From assembly GCA_015501595.1 (NCBI GenBank), contig JADNRX010000249.1:1-64000 (forward strand): a stretch of DNA of 64,000 nt, given 5' to 3'. A program made the translations under genes and the position numbers. The stretch is from Hymenopellis radicata (taxonomy: Eukaryota > Basidiomycota > Agaricomycetes > Agaricales > Physalacriaceae). Within the stretch, counting starts at the first letter, position 1. Every line of letters begins with the position of its first letter. Under the pieces are notes generated by a model. That model made no database searches and was not told the DNA's origin. It saw nothing but the letters and a program-made list of their open reading frames with translations. This document shows positions 1 through 11,681 of this stretch, one piece after another.

Positions 1-215
1 TAGTAAATAGTCAGACGCTAGTGAATCCGGTTGCTGCCGAGGACGACGCACGCAAAGCCCTTGGATTGGGCAACAGAGCCTTCCTTTGCGCTGGAAGTGA
101 AGCGCTTTTGGACAGCGAAACGGCAAAGACGACGAGGAGCGGCGATTCTGAACATGGTGGTCAAACCGGAGCAGGCTTTGCGTTACGTAACCTTTAGCAT
201 CCTCCTTCCCCCGTC

Positions 216-748
216 ATGTCAACCATTTTGAGGCAGGCAGCCAGAACCGTGCGTGTCCCCGACGCAATATTCCCCTTATTTTTACTGATTTTTGGGAATA
301 TCACAGGCAGTGCGCTCGCGCCCTTTTTTCGTCGACCGCCGCTGCGCGGAAAGGTGCACCCGACTCTGCGCCCTGCTGTCGCATATCCTGATCCCGAATA
401 CTCCCGCAGACATCGTCCAGGACTTGTATCTCAAGGAACTAAAAGCATACAAGCCCACGCCCGCTGTGCGTCCTTTTATTCCGGTTTTGCCCGCGCTAAT
501 TTGTTGTCATAGACTAAAGACGCTCACGTTGGCCTGGTCAAGACTTTCTCCGCGCCCATAGCCCCGCAGGCGCCCACTTTGCCTTCCGACCTTGCCTCGG
601 AATTGTCAGCCTATGATGCGTCGGAGCCCACCCTTGCTGAGGTGAAGGCCGCGACGACCCTCTCGGAGACGGATGTGGCTGGTGGAGCGAACGCGTATCT
701 CGATTTCCTCGAGGCGGATCTCCCAAGCCAGAGGCTCACCACCACTAG
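216..748 (+). CDS. ATP14: Mitochondrial F1Fo ATP synthase subunit h (ATP14), C-terminal frameshift
   Basis: This is subunit h of the mitochondrial ATP synthase, a small peripheral-stalk protein on the matrix side of the inner membrane. Four exons can be joined: ATG at 216; a short exon from about 310 coding an SSTAAARK-type presequence end; an exon from about 412 reading DIVQDLYLKELKAYKPTPA; and a last exon from 512 starting TKDAHVGLVKTF and including LPSDLASELSAYDASEPTLAEVK and GGANAYLDFLEADLP. The length, about 120 residues, fits the family. The family usually ends in an acidic, His-rich tail. Here the frame runs past it to a stop at 774-776, but one extra C in the run at 722-724 would give a PEAHHH-like end with a stop at 746-748. 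I treat that as the true end. The identification rests on recognised family sequence; the frameshift is read directly. Confidence 0.88.
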
Positions 749-1488
749 AGAAATGTGCCTTGACGAGAGAATATAATCTGCACTGCGTTGATCACAGAAC
801 CATTGTCGTGTTAAGGGATTGACAATTTGTTAGCGCGAACTGAAGTCTTGCCGGTTCTAAATACACAGCAGAACAGCTACGGAGAGCAACGAACCCTCAT
901 CCTGTAGCGCGCATAACATGATGCCCTGCAGATTGTACTCATCAACTTCCCCAAATGCGGTTGGCAGAAAAAACACACTGCTCCACGACCCTCGAATATA
1001 ACTTGACGTCTTTTGGACTCCCGCGACAGGATCATGCGAATACTTACACCGTCAGACTTAGCCCACAGGATGTTTCAAATTCGGTTTTTCGGTCGAAGGA
1101 CGATTTAAACGCTTATAGAGTAATCGAACAAACCTGCAAGAGTTTTGGAATGGTCCTTACAAGTACGGTGAGCACATAAGGGGCCGATGACCTTGAAAGA
1201 CTGACCGAACACACAGTAATGCAGTGCACCTGTTGAAGAAGTAATGGAATGGATCGTCAAGCAGGAAGTATGTTGATGTGGCGTCGTTGAGAGGCCCCGA
1301 AGGAGTGGTGGAACTTACTTTGATTCATTGACAGGACCATTGGAACAACGTTCACGAGCATTCCTTCAGTCAATGTTAGTCGAGTGGCGGTCGAGCTAGC
1401 AGTATCGCCAGCCATTTCCGGGGGGCTAGGGCTGATAAAGACCAAATTATGCGGTCCTTCTAACGCTACTTCTGGATCTCCTCTCACT
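749..1488. other. Intergenic region between ATP14 and the hydrolase
   Basis: I see no recognisable gene here. A 74-codon plus-strand ORF at 955-1179 has no family features and no clear splice partners. The stretch probably holds the ATP14 3' region and the promoter of the hydrolase, but no TATA box stands out. Confidence 0.5.
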
Positions 1489-2803
1489 ATGAGCATTCAG
1501 ATCGATTCACTTGTATTGGATGTTGACTTGGAGCTGAAGTTGACGGCTAAACGATACAGATATCATCGATCTCAGCCTACCGATGGCCTAACACTTCTCT
1601 TTACTCATGCAATCGCGTCTCGTAGGGATTGTATCGTGATTTTATGCGTCCGGCTAACTGTTGTGTAGACAAAGAGCAATGGGAGCCTGTCATCGAGGCT
1701 CTCTTTGAACTTCAGAAAAGTCACTCAACCACCCGGATTCGGGAAGCCTGGTCACTCGATCTTTTGCACCATGGCGATGCCTCTGTCATTAACGAAGAGG
1801 CCCTGAACCGTAGGAAGCAAGGTCGTGTTTGTACGTCTCTTTTTCACAGTCGAAATCAATAGGTGATCTTGAGGCGTAGCAATTCCTGAAAACGGCGCAG
1901 CGCTATGTGCCTTCATTATGTCCCAACATGTCGTTGGTCATCGAATCGTGGCCATTGGGCACTCGTACGGGTTCACGTGTTTGTAAGTGTGAGTGCGTTG
2001 CCTTCATTTGCCCCAGCTGAACATGACTTGTAGGCTGTCGGCTGCCTTGCATCTCCTTCCGAAGCCACCCCTTATTGCGATGATATCAGTAGAACCAAGT
2101 TTAGTACCTTTACATTTATACGAACACAAGGTGGAAGAAAGGACGACAAGCATCTGTAGGGCGGTCACAGTACGCCGCGACCAATGGCAGTCTAAGGCGG
2201 ACGCCTACGCGTACATGAAGAAGCGGACGCCAAGGAAAACTTGGGATGACAGAGTACTAAAGTTGCACGTAGTACGTGGTGCATGTTTCTCCGGTCATTC
2301 AATGTGCCAGTCATAAGTGAGCTTATGCGCTTACAGGAACACGGTCTGCGTGCCATGCCAGGCTTTGTTACACTAAAATGCACGAAAGAACAAGAGGCCT
2401 CGGCGTGGCACTGGGGACGCGCAACGCTCGAAGAAATATGTGATATCGCTGCGCGGGTTAGCGAGGTGGTGTCTGTTGTCCCGACACACGTCGTGTTTGG
2501 GGAGATCATGGATGTGATGTATGCTCTTCTATACCTACTTCGTTCTTTGAGTCTAATGAAGCTTAGGCCCCCTTCCGTACAGAATTGGCTTGCTACAGAA
2601 CACGCTACCAAATTCGCGAGTATAAAGCGCATTCCAGGTGTCGGGCATTTTGTATACGTTCTCCCTCCCGGCGATATGAAAAGATACTGATCTGTGTGCA
2701 GATTCCGCAGGAAGACCCAGATATTGTGGCGAGTTGTATCTTTGAGAATTTGGTGCTCGCGTGCCGTCAGAATAAGTCAAGTCTCTCAAAGGCGAACTTG
2801 TAG
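1489..2803 (+). CDS. Alpha/beta hydrolase family protein
   Basis: This is an alpha/beta-hydrolase-fold protein, about 300 residues, probably a soluble esterase- or lipase-like enzyme; the substrate cannot be told. Six exons join cleanly with GT-AG introns near 1622-1668, 1831-1879, 1984-2033, 2270-2330, 2519-2575 and 2652-2699. Exon 1 starts MSIQIDSLVLDVD and leads to LLFTHAIAS. The nucleophile elbow GHSYG follows a hydrophobic strand (VAIGHSYGFTC, about 1955-1983). The acidic-residue region is HVVFGEIMD, and the catalytic His lies in GVGHF near the C-terminus, before IPQEDPDIVASCIFENL. The start was chosen because it is the first ATG in frame with the conserved N-terminal strand. The fold is secure from the motifs; the function is not. 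No frame break was found. Confidence 0.75.
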
Positions 2804-2974
2804 AGAGAAGGATTGGCGTTATATACGTATTTTAATCACTACAGTCTACAATAAATTCCAGAATCCAGATGGATGGATCGGGCCAGACTGGTCACGTGAC
2901 GCTCCTGATTCAAAAATTTGCCGCCAATTCGCTCCTTCTGTATTGCCGTCCTCATCGTCGTCGACGTGAGCACG

Positions 2975-5900
2975 ATGTTTATTCGCGCTGCTCATCGGGC
3001 AGAGACGACTTGGCTGTCGTCTCGGCAGGGCCTTTGCCGTCCTGCACGCCTCTATTCCACCCCCACAAAACGGAACAATGCTGCTAGTGTTGCCCAGGCG
3101 GTTTCCCTCGAAGACCTTCCGTCCGCCATATACACGCCGTCCCCCTCCTCGCAGCATATGGAGGGATATCTTCGACGGCGGCCGGCGTACACTCTGTTGC
3201 CTTCATTACGGCCACACGACAGCAGCTCGACCGTGAATGTCGAGTGGTACGGCGACACGGAATCCCAGGACCAGCTTGCCATCATGGACGCATGTCTGCA
3301 CGACCTCTACGACGTGCACCGCGCCCAGACAATCTTTGAAAATCTGCGCAATTCGAAAGCCAGCACTCTTTTGGAGGTTCGGATATACAACGCATTTCTC
3401 GAGGCGTACCTGCAAATGGCGCAGAGGGAGCCGCAGACGTCTGAGGCTTGGCTGGGAAAGATGTGGGACCTCTACGAGTCGTTGGAGTCAGGCAACGCAA
3501 ACCTGGCACCCACGCCGGGCACATATGCACTCATGATCTTGTCTTTATTGCGGTAGGTGTCCTACTGCTTCACTTGGTTCCGCGTAGCTTACATCATTTC
3601 TGTCAAGGACACCAGCTGACCTGCAATCTCTTTGTCCTTTTACTTACAAGGAATTGCTCTCCCGAATAACTGTTCGTGAGTACGATATCAAGAGAGTCGT
3701 ATCGGACCGTGTCATCAGCAACGAGGACGGCCCTCAGCTCATCAAAGAGCTTTCGCGCGCCGCAGTGCAGCTGAACCTGCCCAGTCTCGTCGCTGAACTC
3801 GGTGAGACACACGCCATGGCCACTGTTCAAGCAGACATTCTCGACACTGTTCCCGAAGTCCGGCCAGTCTTAAAAGATGTAGTGACAGTGAGCCCGACGA
3901 CTCTTACTTTTATCGCTAGTGCTCACGTCTACTGCAGAAATCGGAAGACGGCACAGAGGAAACGACGACCAAAGAAATTCCCTTCAATCTCGACAACTTG
4001 CGTCGCCATCTCGCGCAAATAAACTTTGCGCGTCGCGTTCTTCCGGACGATCTTGCAGCACGTCAAAAGCTGCTTGAGGAGTCTGTTTACGACGTGGCCG
4101 TTGAGCGTCTCGAGCATGAAGCCGCCATCCTCAATAACATCGGTGTCGGCAGCAGCTTCGGAAGGGATATTCGGCAATGGATGTGGGACTGGCATACCAA
4201 GCTCAAGGTCCGTTTAGAGGAAGAGGTTAAAAATATACAAAAGTTGGAGGCCCTTCCCGCAAAAAGGGGTACAAGGAAGATTCGCAACGACCTCTCGCAG
4301 TACCTCGTCCTCGTGCGCCCGGAACGTCTGTCGCTCATCACCATTATGGAGATTATGCGTTTACAAGGGAGCGGGGGGGTGTCTCAGGGTATGAAGACGA
4401 CCCGGGCGCTCATCGGCATCGGCAGGGCGATTGAGGCGGAGTACAAGGCGCAGATGTGCAAGAAGAATAATATTGCGCTGCCGCCATTAAAACATTCGGC
4501 GGAACCGGGCTACTTTTCGGGTTTGGGCTACAAGAATTTGTTAGAACGGCGGGTTGTCGCGGCTAGACATATCATGGACAGCGAGGCATGGACTTCGAAC
4601 TGGACACAGGTTACACGGTCACAGGTTGGCGGTTTGGTTATTGATTGTTTAATGGACGTTGCCAAAGTCGTTCGGACGGCTCTGGACAAGGCTACTGGCC
4701 AAGTCGTGTATGTCCTGTCTTCCTTTTTTCGTGCTGTCTTGTCGATTGACTGTCATTCAAGCTCGGAAGAGCAACCTGCGTTTTATCATACATACGAACA
4801 CCAACGTGGTCAAAAGTTGGGCGTTATTCGGTTTAATCAGGTACTTGCGGAAGCTATGGCCAAGGACAACTTGCGAACGACATTACATCCTCGACATCTG
4901 CCTATGTTGGTCGCGCCTCGACCATGGGTTGGACCGGAATCCGGAGGGTACTATTACAACAAGTGTATGTTTTCGGCCGTTCCTGTTAAGAATTTTGTTT
5001 TGCTCACTTCACTGCTCACAGCAACTGCTATGCGATACAAGGAATCCGTGGAACAAGCGAGCTATCTGAGACATGCGTCCGATATGGGCAACGTCGAGCT
5101 CATCTACGCCGGCTTGGACGTCCTTGGTTCTACGCCTTGGGTCATTAATCAAAAGATCTTCGACGTGGTTTTGGAGGTTTGGAACAGCGGTGAAGGACTG
5201 GGGAAACTGCCTCCGGCGGTGTACGCTACGCCTGACCCCGTTTGCCCTCCTGATGCTAGTCCAAAGGAAAAGGCGCTTTATCTGTACAATCTCAAGTCGC
5301 ACAGCCAGGAAAAGGCAAACAACCATTCGAAGAGGTGCAATGTCAATTATAAGATTGAGATTGCGCGTTCGGTGAGCTTTCTGCCTACTCGGTTTTTCGT
5401 TTGCATTGTTGACCGTGGTTTTAGTTATTGGGCGACAAGCTGTTCCAGCCGCATAACTTGGATTTCCGTGGGCGTGCCTATCCCATACCGCCGCATCTTA
5501 ACCATATTGGAGACGATCTCAGTCGTGGACTATTGAAATTTGCTGAGAGGAAGCCTCTGGGAGAACGCGGGCTGCGATGGCTCAAGATCCACCTTGCCAA
5601 CTTGTACGGTTACGATAAAGCGAACTTTGACGAGCGCGTACAGTTCGTTGAGGAACGTCTGGACGAGATTTTCGATAGCGCTACTGAACCTCTGACTGTA
5701 TGAGGCCTTTCACTCCTTGTGCACGTTTTTCTCACATTCTTCGTACAGGGACGAGGCTGGTGGAAAAAGGCTGATGATCCATGGCAGTGTCTGGCGACTT
5801 GCTTCGAGTTACACGAAGCCTTGACGTCTGACGATCCGCTCGCATACGCTTCTTCTCAACCGGTGCATCAGGACGGAACTTGTAACGGACTGCAGCACTA

Positions 5901-7415
5901 CGCCGCTCTCGGTGGTGACTCGCGCGGTGCCCAACAGGTCAACCTTGCTGCTGGGGAACGGCCTTCCGATGTCTACACGTACGTCGCCAACATGGTGGAA
6001 TTACAGATTGTCAAGGACGTCGAGAGCGGAAACCCAGCTGCCATTATGCTGCAAAACAAGGTGTCGAGGAAGGTCGTCAAGCAGACAGTTATGACGACGG
6101 TTTATGGTGTCACGTACATTGGTGCTCGTGAGCAGATTGAGAAGCAGATCAGGGCTATTGACGAGTTCAAAGACGCGGACAGTTGGATGTTGTCGTCTTA
6201 CTTGGCCAAAGCTGTGAGCATTCCTGTTTGATTGGAAGATCGATGACTAAGTTGTCTATTTCTTCAGGTCCTGGGCTGTATCGGTGATCTTTTCAGTGGC
6301 GCCAAGGACATTCAGAACTGGTTGACTCTCTCGGCTCGCTTGATTGCGCGCGCTATTCCTGAGGAGCGACTTCCTGAGGCGTTGGATGAATTCAACCGAT
6401 CGAAACAGATCAAGACGGAATACCTTCCGGTCGACAAGCTCAAGAAGGAACAGTTGACTTCAGTCGTTTGGACTACCCCCTCGGACTTCCTATCGTTCAG
6501 CCGTACAGGAAAACGAAGAGAAAGCAGGTTATGACAAAAGTGCAGACGGTGTATATTTCGGACCCTAATCTCGCGTCGGAAGGTATGTTTGGATCCTCGT
6601 TCGTTTAGAGCGTTGGTGCTGATGACATATGCTAGTCAACTCGATGAAGCAAGCGTCTGCGTTCCCTCCCAACTTCATTCACAGCCTTGACGCGACCCAC
6701 ATGATGCTGTCTGCGTTGGAGTGCCAGGTATGGATATCCTCAGTTTTCGTTTGCATGCCAAGCTGATGTCCGTGTTTCAGACACAAGGATTAACGTTTGC
6801 TGCCGTGCACGATTCCTACTGGACACACGCCTGCAACATTGATCAAATGTCTACCATCATTCGTGATACGTTCATCGCCCTCCACTCATCTGATGTCTTG
6901 GGTAAACTGCGCGAAGAGGTGTGTTTTGTCTCCGTCTCCGCCGGTACTTCTTTCACTGACGTTTTGGTTAGTTTGCCGAGCGATACAAGAACTACAAAAT
7001 TCCCCTTATCGACATGAAGAGTGTTTCGTTGATCAAGGCTCTCAAGACGAGCGGCGTGCAAGTGAAGGTGTCCAAGCGGCAGGCCGAGGAGCTTTCACTG
7101 CTGGAATCGATTCTGGTCGTGGACAATGCGAAGACTGCGGTGACTGAGGTGGAGACGACGGAGGAGGACAAGCAGCAGATGCTGCAGGAGGTCAGCGGCC
7201 TGGAGGACTTTGACGAGGAGCTTGAAGAGGTCGTCGATTCCGAGTTGCTGGACAAGGCGGAGCTGGCGAAGAAGGAAAAGAAGAAGGACCAGGCCAAGGC
7301 GCAGATGAAGCTCCTGGGCAAGTTTGTTACGCTGACCGACGTGCTGCCGCCCGTGCCGAAAAAGGGAGATTTCCGCGTCGAGGCTATCAAGGCGTCGCAG
7401 TATTTCTTTTCTTGA
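2975..7415 (+). CDS. RPO41: DNA-directed RNA polymerase, mitochondrial (RPO41), internal frameshift
   Basis: This is the single-subunit, T7-like RNA polymerase that transcribes mitochondrial DNA. The predicted length of about 1,290 residues is close to fungal Rpo41. The N-terminus ([18 protein letters not shown]...RLYSTPTK) looks like a mitochondrial presequence. About ten short introns are present. Hallmarks in order: [12 protein letters not shown] (about 5458-5493), [18 protein letters not shown] with the catalytic Asp (about 5869), [15 protein letters not shown], equivalent to the T7 Lys631/Tyr639 O-helix (about 6067), [15 protein letters not shown] (about 6663), and HDSYWTH with the second catalytic Asp (about 6808). 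The C-terminus ends SQYFFS. At 6476-6480 a run of five C breaks the frame; one more C restores [20 protein letters not shown]. Because the gene is essential, I read this as a sequence error or a defective allele. An acidic and Lys-rich insert lies near the end (about 7140-7300). Confidence 0.93.
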
Positions 7416-8611
7416 ACATTTTCGCAACTCGTCGTTTTTTTGCATTTACTCCTGCATCGCTATCTTATTGCATCCATCCTCCTCCTTCTTTTATTGCTTC
7501 GCATGCATTGCTTAATGTATCTCTTACAATATCGTACTAAGTATATAGTAGACAATATATAAAAAACGTAGAAAGTGGCCATCTTGTTGCGTGAATGAAA
7601 GTAGCGCTGTCCTTGCCTTGGAGTTGTGGATGATCGATGATCGATATCGGTTTGCACTATCTTCTCTCCTTGGATGCTCCCGCCTGACCTTGAAGTTCTA
7701 CCGCCGTAGATCGTCACCGAACGTCACGGTGAGCTTGGAACGGTGGAGAGCGCAAGAGACGTACGGACGATCTCACCGTCGTCGCGTGCGCACCTCTAGG
7801 CTACCATCCGCTCCGCCACGTGGCTGCGCTTTTCACTTTGAACGTGACCAGCTCGCTTCTCACGTGGCTCCGCTATTCACGAGCTAACCTTCTCACCGTT
7901 ACTTGAACTTCGACTACCTTGAGGTCCTTACAATGAAACAAGCGGGCGTGGTTGCACTTCTTTGAGCATCAGTTGATACTACGTTCGGGCACTGCATGAT
8001 GATGGTCGATCCCCGAAGTTTTCAGGCTGCTCTCTTCACGTCGCGCGCCCTACTAGGCTTTCTCGAGATACGGTCTCCTTTCCTCTCAACGGCACTCTCG
8101 TACATCTGTGTCCAAGGTTTTCCCGTAGACCTTCCCTTCAATCGGACGGGCGACGCGGCCATCAAGGTTAGGTTTTTTCTCACTCACATCAACCAGCTGA
8201 AATCTTACAACATGTGGCTTTGCCTTTACATTGCACGAAGCTGATGGAGTCTGGACATGATGAAAATAAGCGCGTTACCTAGGTTCGGCCGGGGGACGAA
8301 AGCCAGAGCTAAGTGCGGGTGAGTGAATGGCAGGCACTACGGCATTACCAGTGGGGTCCCCTAAGTTTGGCAAGCCATTATCAACTGCGACTCGTACTTA
8401 CGAGTCTGCTACACGTTGGAGCCAGAGTTCCGCGACTGCTTGGACTTCATTGAATGAATCATCGGCACCAGTCGCTATCAATCCGGGACTAAGGTGAGCT
8501 CCCGTGGCCATCTCATCATGATGGAAGAAGGACTTTTTGACATTCGATGAGAGCGATGTTCCTTTTGCCCCGTTTAACACACCGGGGTGCTCTGAGTTTC
8601 GGCATGTCGTA
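7416..8611. other. Intergenic region, no gene recognised
   Basis: About 1.2 kb between RPO41 and the first DUF6534 gene. Small ORFs on both strands (for example 7591-7887 plus, 7996-8244 plus) have no family features or convincing splice continuity. The right end serves as promoter for the next gene. Confidence 0.5.
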
Positions 8612-8619
8612 TATATAAA
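8612..8619 (+). promoter_or_regulatory. TATA box of DUF6534 gene 1
   Basis: A canonical TATATAAA lies about 34 bases upstream of the ATG at 8653. It supports that start codon and a short 5' leader. Confidence 0.6.
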
Positions 8620-8652
8620 GAGGCATCGGTATCGAAAGCACTCGTCGCACCC

Positions 8653-10551
8653 ATGGATATGAACTCTGTCTTCAGTACCGCGAATGATGGGGCGGAGATT
8701 CCGCTTGCGATGTTGTGAGTGCCAGTGCTACGTTGCGAGAGGTGTCTGTGCTAATAATCGAGAAGGGCGGGTCCGCGGGTCTGTGCTCTTTATACTTGGC
8801 GCCTCTGTGTGTGTTGTCTGATTACAAGAGATGTAGCTCCTCGGCATGTTCTTCAACTGGTTTCTCCTTGGTGTCTTGTTCGTTCAAGTCTGTAAGTGTG
8901 CTCGTTCCCGATGACGTGGCTTCGATACTCTATCCTCTAACCGCGATGCCATCGTCATCAGACATCTTCTACCTCACTTTTGCTGGAGAGGGTAATCGGA
9001 TCAGAGTATTGGGTGAGTGGAGTCGAGCGTGCTCCCGGGACCTGCATGACATCCCGCCCGCCTAGTGTACATTCTCCTTCTGGTGGAAACGCTGCAAACT
9101 TGCCTCATGACATCCGACGCGTTTCACTGGTTTGTTTTTGGGTGGGGCGAGAGGGAGAGGTTGGACGACATCCATACCAAATGGCTCAGTGCGTCGCTGT
9201 CTCGCGTTTCTTTGACGAAGACACTCATTAGGGCATTATGCGTAGACGTCCCCCTTATGAGCGGCCTCATATCTGGATGTGTACAAATCTTCTTCAGCTG
9301 GCAGATCCTCAGAGTCGGCAAATCGTACTACATGCCCTGGTACGTGTTCTATCCCCCCTCCCCGAACGGCAATGAATTGACCGTGTCCTTCCCCTTAGTC
9401 TCATATTGCTGGTACGCATATTTGGCTTGATCTATTCTCTTTTGACGGACAGCCAGATATCACTCATGCAAGCGTCTGCCGCAGTTACTACTGGTATCAA
9501 GGTAATGCGTAATTCGAAGATCCGCGTCTAGTGGAGTTCTTACGCTGTACAGGTCAAGTTGGAAAACCAATTGAGCCGAGCTGTTTTTGTCCCGGTGGTG
9601 GTATGTCTCCGTTGCTTCCTGTGTTCCCACTGATGCCATTATCCCGCATTGTTATAGATCAATCACACTGGCGAGGCCGTCGCAGACGTGTTTATTTCCA
9701 TCTCTATGACCTATCTCGTGAGTGGGTTCAGGGTTTTCTGTTGGTAGCGCTTGACGACATGGCATGTTATGGCAGTTGTTCCGCATGAAGAGTGGCTTCA
9801 AGAGCACGGACAAGCGCGTGGTTAACATCATTCGCCTGTTTGTCGAGACGGGATTGATCACTTGTGAGTTGTTATCAGCATCAGGTTCTTCAATTCAACT
9901 GCTTTTCTTAGCCACCGTCGCTGTCCTGGACCTCATTTTCTTCTTCATCTTTCCGGTGGGTCCGAATCTTGATGGTGGGTGTGTCATAAGCATCTCATTA
10001 TGCCTGGTATAGACTGGGACCTTGCACGAATGCCCGTAAGTTCTCACACCTTCCAAGCGGAAGTCCGACTTACGATCTCTGATCCCAGTGCCTTGATGTT
10101 GCCTAAGCTGTATGTCTGCGTTCTCACCCCCACGCCGCTCGCTGACGACATGACAGGTATTCGAACGCGCTTCTTGCCCTGGTACGGCGCACCCCCTTGA
10201 ACTCTGGGCCCCCAGCTGACGCCGGTGAAATTACAGTTGAACAACCGCATCTTCAATGCAAAGTCGGAGAGCGATTTTGACACGCCAAGCTCGCGTGTTC
10301 TGCGAAGTAACGACATACGGTCTGGGCCGAGGAACGGCAACGGTATACGCGTGGAGATACAGCAGTCGGTTGTGACGGATATTCCATTGGATGATTTCCG
10401 GGTGAGTTTTTTCTCCACAAGTCATTCTGAGGTGGGAGCTCATGCTGGGATGACTATGTAGCCCACGGAAACTTCGCGATCAGACGAGCACAAGGCTCCA
10501 TACGACGAACACAATAGCACTAGGAGTCCGCATAAGTTTGAAGTTGTATAG
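8653..10551 (+). CDS. DUF6534-type multi-pass membrane protein, copy 1
   Basis: This is a multi-pass membrane protein of the agaricomycete DUF6534 family; its function is unknown. About ten small exons can be traced: MDMNSVFSTANDGAEIPLAM; LLGMFFNWFLLGVLFVQV; YILLLVETLQTCLMTSDAFHWFVFGWG; VPLMSGLISGCVQIFFSWQIL; INHTGEAVADVFISISMTYL; RMKSGFKSTDKRVVNIIRLF; AVLDLIFFFIFP; and an LPKLYSN / LLNNR-type end before a polar tail finishing KFEVV. Signature features are DAFHWFVFGWG, SGxVQxFFxW and the cytosolic SGFKxTDxRVxxIIRLFVE loop, with about seven hydrophobic segments. The junction between exons 1 and 2 (about 8715/8836) is one base out with the obvious acceptor, so an upstream base may be missing. 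A paralogue lies inverted at 15.7-17.6 kb. Confidence 0.75.
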
Positions 10552-10675
10552 TTACTGGATATAAGGATTGATCTAGACTATCATGTGGTGATAAGTATAC
10601 TGGTGACCTTTGTATTGTACGACTGTAAAACTGTATGGAATGATTGACTGAAAATAATCTAAAGGATATATCGTA

Positions 10676-11490
10676 TTACAACAGTCCGAGTAGAATTCCA
10701 AATACGACGGCGAAAGTAGAGGTTGTTTGAATGGCGTGCTTCGTACCAACATTGTCCGTGGAGGTAGGAGTGGGTGAAGAGACAGACGATGCCGAGGATT
10801 CAGACATGGAAGAAGAAGAAGAAGAAGAAGCAGGCGAGGGGTCTGGATCCTCGCTCGTTGGCGAAGCAGATAACGCGTTCGCTTTGAACTGAGCCGCGGT
10901 TTGCGTTCCTGTGGGATTAACGGCGAGTACCGCCCCTTGGTTGCATTCACCGCTGGCTCGGTCAGACAACCTACAGAGACACGTATGAGAGGGCGCACAT
11001 CAAATACAGTTATGGACAGGCCTTACCAAATTGAATCTGTGTTGTTCACCATCAAGCTAACAGTTGGAAGCCCGCTCGCGTCTACGTCGACGCTGTCCGC
11101 GACGGTCACGACCCCGCTGTCGAATCCGTTACTAGGAGCGCATGGTTTATCAAAGGATGTCGCTTCATAAACGCGTTTCGTCAGTCCTGTCTCATATTAA
11201 GCCTGACCTCAGAGGACTAACCTACGACGCTGTGGGATCCGCTCCTGAATTCAAAAACGATAGTATCGCCAGCCAAAGGGAAGATTGCTGATGGGTCGAA
11301 GCCTATGCCTTTATGTCTAGTATGCATAAAGCATTGAATACCGGAGATCGTTGAATAGTAGTAGTATAACCTAGACCTACCCGGTCACCTCATCCTTGCC
11401 CACACCCACAGTGTACGTCGCTGCCGATGCTAGAGAAATGAATAAATGAGCGGATAGCAGGGACAGGAGGTTCATAGTGGACGATGGCAT
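10676..11490 (-). CDS. GPI-anchored cupredoxin-like, serine-rich extracellular protein
   Basis: Read on the minus strand, ATG at 11490 begins MPSSTMNLLSLLSAHLF followed by LASAATYTVGVGKDEVTG, a signal peptide running into a first beta strand. Later exons give GIGFDPSAIFPLAGDTIVFEF, SGSHSVV, GFDSGVVTVADSVDVDASG, and VNNTDSIWLSDRASGECNQG joined to AVLAVNPTGTQTAAQFKAN. The C-terminus is Ser/Pro/Thr-rich (about 10740-10860) and ends in a hydrophobic STFAVVFGILLGLL segment typical of a GPI signal. The architecture matches the fungal cell-surface cupredoxin-fold family. The distal copper-ligand cluster usually read as His-Cys...Met appears here as Glu-Cys...Ala-Val, so copper binding is doubtful. 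Short introns at about 10970-11026 and on either side of 11220-11330 join in frame. Confidence 0.72.
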
Positions 11491-11681
11491 TGGGGAGGAA
11501 AGTGGCAGGACGTGTTTCAATAAATAAGATCAGCGGCGATCGAGAAGGAAAATCCCGAGATTAGACCCTTTCAAAGGTTTGCTTCCGACCACGACACTTA
11601 CACTCTTTTTTCTTTGAGAAAGTGAGTTACATTCGAGTTTAAATGATGCACATGATGATAATAATACAGATATACAGATGG

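Noticed and set aside
10573..10998. 141-codon minus-strand ORF overlapping the cupredoxin C-terminus
   Set aside because: Wrong frame relative to the spliced gene; the Leu-rich run comes from the Ser-rich stalk read out of frame.
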